Part shown: piece by piece, positions 7,274-9,279 of the stretch
Layout of the letters: the number at the start of each line of letters is the position of its first letter
How positions within the stretch are numbered: position 1 is the first letter of the stretch
Source: Desulfobulbaceae bacterium
GTDB taxonomy: Bacteria; Desulfobacterota; Desulfobulbia; Desulfobulbales; UBA5123
Reading direction: 5' to 3'
DNA length: 9,279 nt
NCBI GenBank assembly: GCA_029865195.1
Contig: JAOUHH010000100.1
Coordinates: 1 to 9,279, forward strand
The notes under the pieces: model-generated
What the model saw: the letters and a program-made list of their open reading frames with translations, nothing else
Database searches by the model: none
What the model was told of the DNA's origin: nothing
Program-made: the position numbers and the translations under genes

Positions 7274-7422
7274 GATGGTGGTCAATGTTTCTGCCGTCGC
7301 TGCGTGTACGTTTCCCTTTGTTATTAATTTTTATAAGAGCACCAGTGTGTACTTTGTTGCGACGCCGCCGACCTGATAGAATTTTCACCATACCATATTA
7401 CACTGTTGAGGCAAGCAGGATG

Positions 7423-7435
7423 GAATAATTTATTC
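7423..7435. promoter_or_regulatory. 13-bp palindrome, candidate operator
   Basis: GAATAA and TTATTC flank a single central base, a perfect 6-bp dyad. It is AT-rich, so chance occurrence is possible, but it sits just where a regulator of the downstream operon would bind. The cognate regulator is unknown. Confidence 0.3.
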
Positions 7436-7471
7436 ATTAAGTCGGGTTGTTAGGTTTTACCGCATGCTTAA

Positions 7472-7515
7472 AACACAAAAACCCATGCCGCACTCGCGAC
7501 ATGGGTTTTTGTGTT
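7472..7515 (-). terminator. Strong intrinsic terminator after the hexahaem cytochrome gene
   Basis: A 16-bp perfect stem (7472-7487 with 7500-7515) closes a 12-nt loop that can itself form three further G-C pairs. On the minus strand the GC core CCCATG/CATGGG is followed by TTTTTGTGTTTT, giving the U-rich 3' side. It starts 20 nt after the stop codon (7536-7538). It should insulate the cytochrome gene from the downstream operon. The opposite orientation is also stem-compatible but has no plus-strand gene to end. Confidence 0.85.
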
Positions 7516-7535
7516 CGTCAAGGTTCGATAATGGA

Positions 7536-8600
7536 TTAGACGTTGTCCTTGGTGGTGTGGCAGGCGAAACAGCCGATGTTGCCTGCGCCCCCGTGGGCAT
7601 CCATGGTCGAGTAACTCCAGCGCAACAGGTCGTCATGCTGGGTGCCGTGCGCCTTGTGGCACGAAAGGCACATGACGATCTTATCCGCGCTGGTATTGCC
7701 AAGGTCTACATGGGCAACCGGAACCGACGGGTTTTCGACATAGCTGCCGTATTCGCCACCGATTGACTTGAAGTCATAGTCGGTAGGGTGGCGGAGCCAT
7801 GCGGTGGTGAGATCCGCCGAGGTGTTGATGTTGCCCACCCCGTTATGGAATTTGCCATGGCACTGACCACAGAGGGAGCTGATGGTTTTGGGGGTGTCGC
7901 CTGTGTCGGTTTCGTCGGTCCGCGCCGTACCCTTGTAGATGTTCACATCTGCGGCCGTCTCCCACTGCCAGTCGTCGTCTTCCGTGCCGAGGATGCCCTT
8001 CAGGAAGCGGTAACTGCTGGCGGTACTTCCGCCGTCGATGGTTGCGTCGGCACCATGGTGAGCCCCTGAGATGGCGTCAAACGGTTCACCCTTGGTGCGA
8101 TCGCCATGACAACCCCAACTACCGGCGCATTGGAGTTGAGTGTTCCAGTTGGCGGGTGGAGCGACATCGTCGAAGCCCGGAGGCTCAAGGTCTAGCATGT
8201 TGACATCCGGGTCGGATATCCCGGCGACGTTGTGGCCAAGTTTGTGTTTTGCTGCGTCGTCGGCTTGATTAACCCAAAAGAAGTTGCCGCCAGCCAAGGA
8301 TTTGGCGCTCGGGTCGACCGTGTCGAGGACATAAGGTATAACACCGCTCCCACTGTCCCCGCCGGCGTTGGTGCCGGTATGGCAACCCACGCAACCGCCC
8401 AAGGTCAGGGAACCGGACGGCGTAGCCCACGATAATAATGACAAGGTTTTCATGTCGGCGTTGTTTTGGCTGTTATGCATGGTGTGACAGTTGGAGCACT
8501 GACCACCAACCCGTGCCATAACTACAGTTGGTAACGCACAGGCAATTCCTAAAGCCAGAGCTGTTATCAGGATCGACCGTGTACCCCTAGGCGCTTTCAT
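7536..8600 (-). CDS. OmcS-like secreted hexahaem c-type cytochrome, candidate nanowire subunit
   Basis: 354 residues; the ATG at 8598-8600 is fixed by an AGGAGG (8606-8611) 5 nt upstream. The signal peptide ends at 'TVVMA' (residue 29) without a convincing lipobox. Six haem sites follow: CSNCH (35), CVGCH (70), a CX5CH 'CAGSWGCH' (158), CGQCH (244), CLSCH (311) and CFACH (344). From memory, landmarks match Geobacter sulfurreducens OmcS in the same order: 'CHTMHNS' at haem 1, 'GGNFFW', 'GHNVAG', an aromatic-Arg segment 'SYRFL' after haem 3, 'FHN' after haem 4, 'LRHP', 'CLSCHKAHG' at haem 5, and a last haem near the C-terminus. In OmcS the His of 'TMHN' ligates a haem of the neighbouring subunit; its counterpart, His 42, is present. 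Eleven non-motif His residues are available as distal ligands. Predicted role: extracellular electron conduit. It stands alone between its own promoter region and a terminator. A non-polymerising secreted cytochrome is the main alternative. Confidence 0.85.
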   Translation of the reverse strand: MKAPRGTRSILITALALGIACALPTVVMARVGGQCSNCHTMHNSQNNADMKTLSLLSWATPSGSLTLGGCVGCHTGTNAGGDSGSGVIPYVLDTVDPSAKSLAGGNFFWVNQADDAAKHKLGHNVAGISDPDVNMLDLEPPGFDDVAPPANWNTQLQCAGSWGCHGDRTKGEPFDAISGAHHGADATIDGGSTASSYRFLKGILGTEDDDWQWETAADVNIYKGTARTDETDTGDTPKTISSLCGQCHGKFHNGVGNINTSADLTTAWLRHPTDYDFKSIGGEYGSYVENPSVPVAHVDLGNTSADKIVMCLSCHKAHGTQHDDLLRWSYSTMDAHGGAGNIGCFACHTTKDNV

Positions 8601-8784
8601 GACTTCCTCCTTCGTCCGTAGCCGCAGTTCTTTTTGTAGATTGCAAGCGTACCTCTACAATTCTAGTATACTCGATTGGTTGCAATTGCCTATAAGCAAT
8701 CAGTTTATTTATTGTCTAGGCAGTGCTTAGGTGTGTGTTGCCTCTGGTGTGGCCGATTGCTACCCACGCATTATATTGTGTTTT
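8601..8784 (-). promoter_or_regulatory. Promoter region of the hexahaem cytochrome gene
   Basis: The 184-nt gap after the response-regulator gene contains a TATACT hexamer (8665-8670), a close match to a sigma-70 -10 element, though no good -35 lies 16-18 bp upstream, so an activator may be needed. An inverted repeat TTGTAGA-N13-TCTACAA (8634-8660) covers the expected start point. ATTGC/GCAAT around 8685-8700 adds a smaller dyad. The gene's Shine-Dalgarno AGGAGG is at 8606-8611, consistent with high expression. No terminator is evident after the response-regulator gene, so read-through into the cytochrome gene is possible. Confidence 0.5.
8634..8660. repeat. Inverted repeat TTGTAGA-N13-TCTACAA
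   Basis: Perfect 7-bp arms at 8634-8640 and 8654-8660 with a 13-bp spacer. The centre-to-centre distance of 20 bp (about two helical turns) suits a dimeric regulator, and it overlaps the transcription start expected from the TATACT hexamer. As RNA it could also form a 5'-UTR hairpin. Confidence 0.45.
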
Positions 8785-9279
8785 TTACACATTATCCATT
8801 TCTTGTAATCGCAGGGCCAACTCGGTGCGAGACTGACAGGATAGTTTTTTCATCACATTGGCGACATGTACCCGCACCGTTTTGGGACTGATGCAAAGAT
8901 CGGCGGCCAGTTGGTCGGTGGTGCGGCCTTGGGCAACAAGACGACATATCTCCTGCTCGCGCGGGGTGAGGAGCGACGCGGGGCTGTCGCCCATTTCGGC
9001 CCTGGCGAGTAGGTGATCGATGAAGTCGGAAGCGATGCCGGGGCTCAGGTATGTTTCTTTTTTTGCCACCGCGATGATCGCCCGTTGCAGTTCCTCCGAT
9101 GAATCGGATTTCAGAACGTAACCCCTGCAACCTGCCTTGAAGGCCCGGTAGACGTAGTTAGAGTTGTCGTGCATGCTGAGCATGAGGATTTCCGTCGGCA
9201 GGCCGGTTTCCCGAATACGTGGGGCAAGGTCAAGGCCGCCCAAGCCCGGCATGGATATACCGAGGATGACTACCGTTGG
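8785..9279 (-). CDS. NarL/FixJ-family response regulator, C-terminal part (runs off right edge), atypical receiver
   Basis: 164 codons are visible; the N-terminus is outside the window. The first visible residues are 'PTVVILGISMPGLGGLD', the receiver strand that normally ends in the phosphorylated Asp (LD.sMPg.gG); here the codon at 9259-9261 encodes Gly. Other receiver residues remain: the conserved Ser/Thr position in 'LMLSMHDN' (about 35) and the Lys in 'GYVLKSDS' (about 57). Residues about 103-160 form a LuxR/GerE helix-turn-helix: 'LTPREQEICRLVAQGRTTDQ', then 'ISPKTVRVHVANVMKKL', with 'SRTELAL' at the end. It should bind DNA, but phosphorylation-dependent control is doubtful unless the Gly codon is a sequencing error (one transition from GAT). 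It lies 184 nt upstream of the hexahaem gene in the same direction, so it may regulate it; no sensor kinase is visible. Confidence 0.88.
   Translation of the reverse strand, partial: PTVVILGISMPGLGGLDLAPRIRETGLPTEILMLSMHDNSNYVYRAFKAGCRGYVLKSDSSEELQRAIIAVAKKETYLSPGIASDFIDHLLARAEMGDSPASLLTPREQEICRLVAQGRTTDQLAADLCISPKTVRVHVANVMKKLSCQSRTELALRLQEMDNV

Larger units (their letters stand above)
7259..7471 (-). promoter_or_regulatory. Leader and presumed promoter region of the 16-haem/barrel operon
   Basis: This 213-nt stretch lies between the terminator of the hexahaem gene and the start of the 16-haem gene, and must hold the promoter if the terminator works. The best sigma-70-like pair I can find is weak: TTGCCT (7409-7414) and TATGGT (7387-7392) with 16-bp spacing. 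A 13-bp palindrome, GAATAA-T-TTATTC (7423-7435), lies 8 bp upstream of that -35 and could be an operator or activator site. No sigma-54 signature and no riboswitch pattern was recognised. Confidence 0.3.

Noticed and set aside
8582..8656. Two matches to the E. coli NarL heptamer TACYYMT (TACCTCT at 8650-8656, TACCCCT at 8582-8588)
   Set aside because: The motif is short and degenerate enough that a match or two in 200 bp on two strands is not surprising, the pair is not in the 7-2-7 arrangement, and one lies inside the coding region.
1..9279. CRISPR arrays, tRNA or rRNA genes, insertion sequences, attachment sites
   Set aside because: No spaced direct repeats, cloverleaf-like sequence, transposase or terminal inverted repeats were seen on either strand.

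Overview
All seven protein-coding genes that I can support lie on the minus strand, so the window is read from right (9279) to left (1). The gene content points to a Gram-negative, metal- or electrode-respiring bacterium of the Desulfuromonadales/Geobacterales kind or a related Desulfobacterota lineage: a secreted six-haem cytochrome resembling the Geobacter nanowire protein OmcS, a 16-haem periplasmic cytochrome, an outer-membrane beta-barrel and several outer-membrane lipoproteins. Base composition is moderate. The lineage is inferred from family resemblance, not from a marker gene.

Layout, in transcription order. (1) 9279-8785: C-terminal part of a NarL/FixJ-family response regulator, cut by the window edge; the codon at the phospho-acceptor aspartate position reads Gly. 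(2) 8784-8601: intergenic promoter region with a TATACT -10-like hexamer and a 7-bp inverted repeat. (3) 8600-7536: OmcS-like hexahaem c-type cytochrome with a very strong ribosome binding site, closed by (4) a 16-bp perfect-stem terminator at 7472-7515. (5) 7471-7259: leader region of the next unit, with a 13-bp palindrome. (6) A probable operon 7258 to 1: 16-haem cytochrome with an N-terminal Ig-like domain; a structured 98-nt spacer; a 703-residue beta-barrel with an apparent discoidin-like insert; a CsgG/TolB/LpoB-like lipoprotein; a periplasmic protein fusing the same type of domain to FlgD-like Ig domains; a second CsgG/TolB/LpoB-like lipoprotein; and, overlapping it by 13 nt, the start of a SurA/PpiC-type peptidyl-prolyl isomerase that leaves the window on the left.

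Working model (inference): the hexahaem protein is the subunit of an extracellular cytochrome filament. The downstream operon would provide its path across the envelope: the PPIase as periplasmic chaperone, the 16-haem protein as periplasmic electron carrier, the beta-barrel as outer-membrane conduit or export pore, and three CsgG/TolB/LpoB-like proteins as an outer-membrane assembly or secretion apparatus reminiscent of curli export. The terminator would let the filament subunit be made in far greater amount than the machinery. The pairing of an OmcS-like subunit with three CsgG-like domains is the candidate undescribed system in this window.
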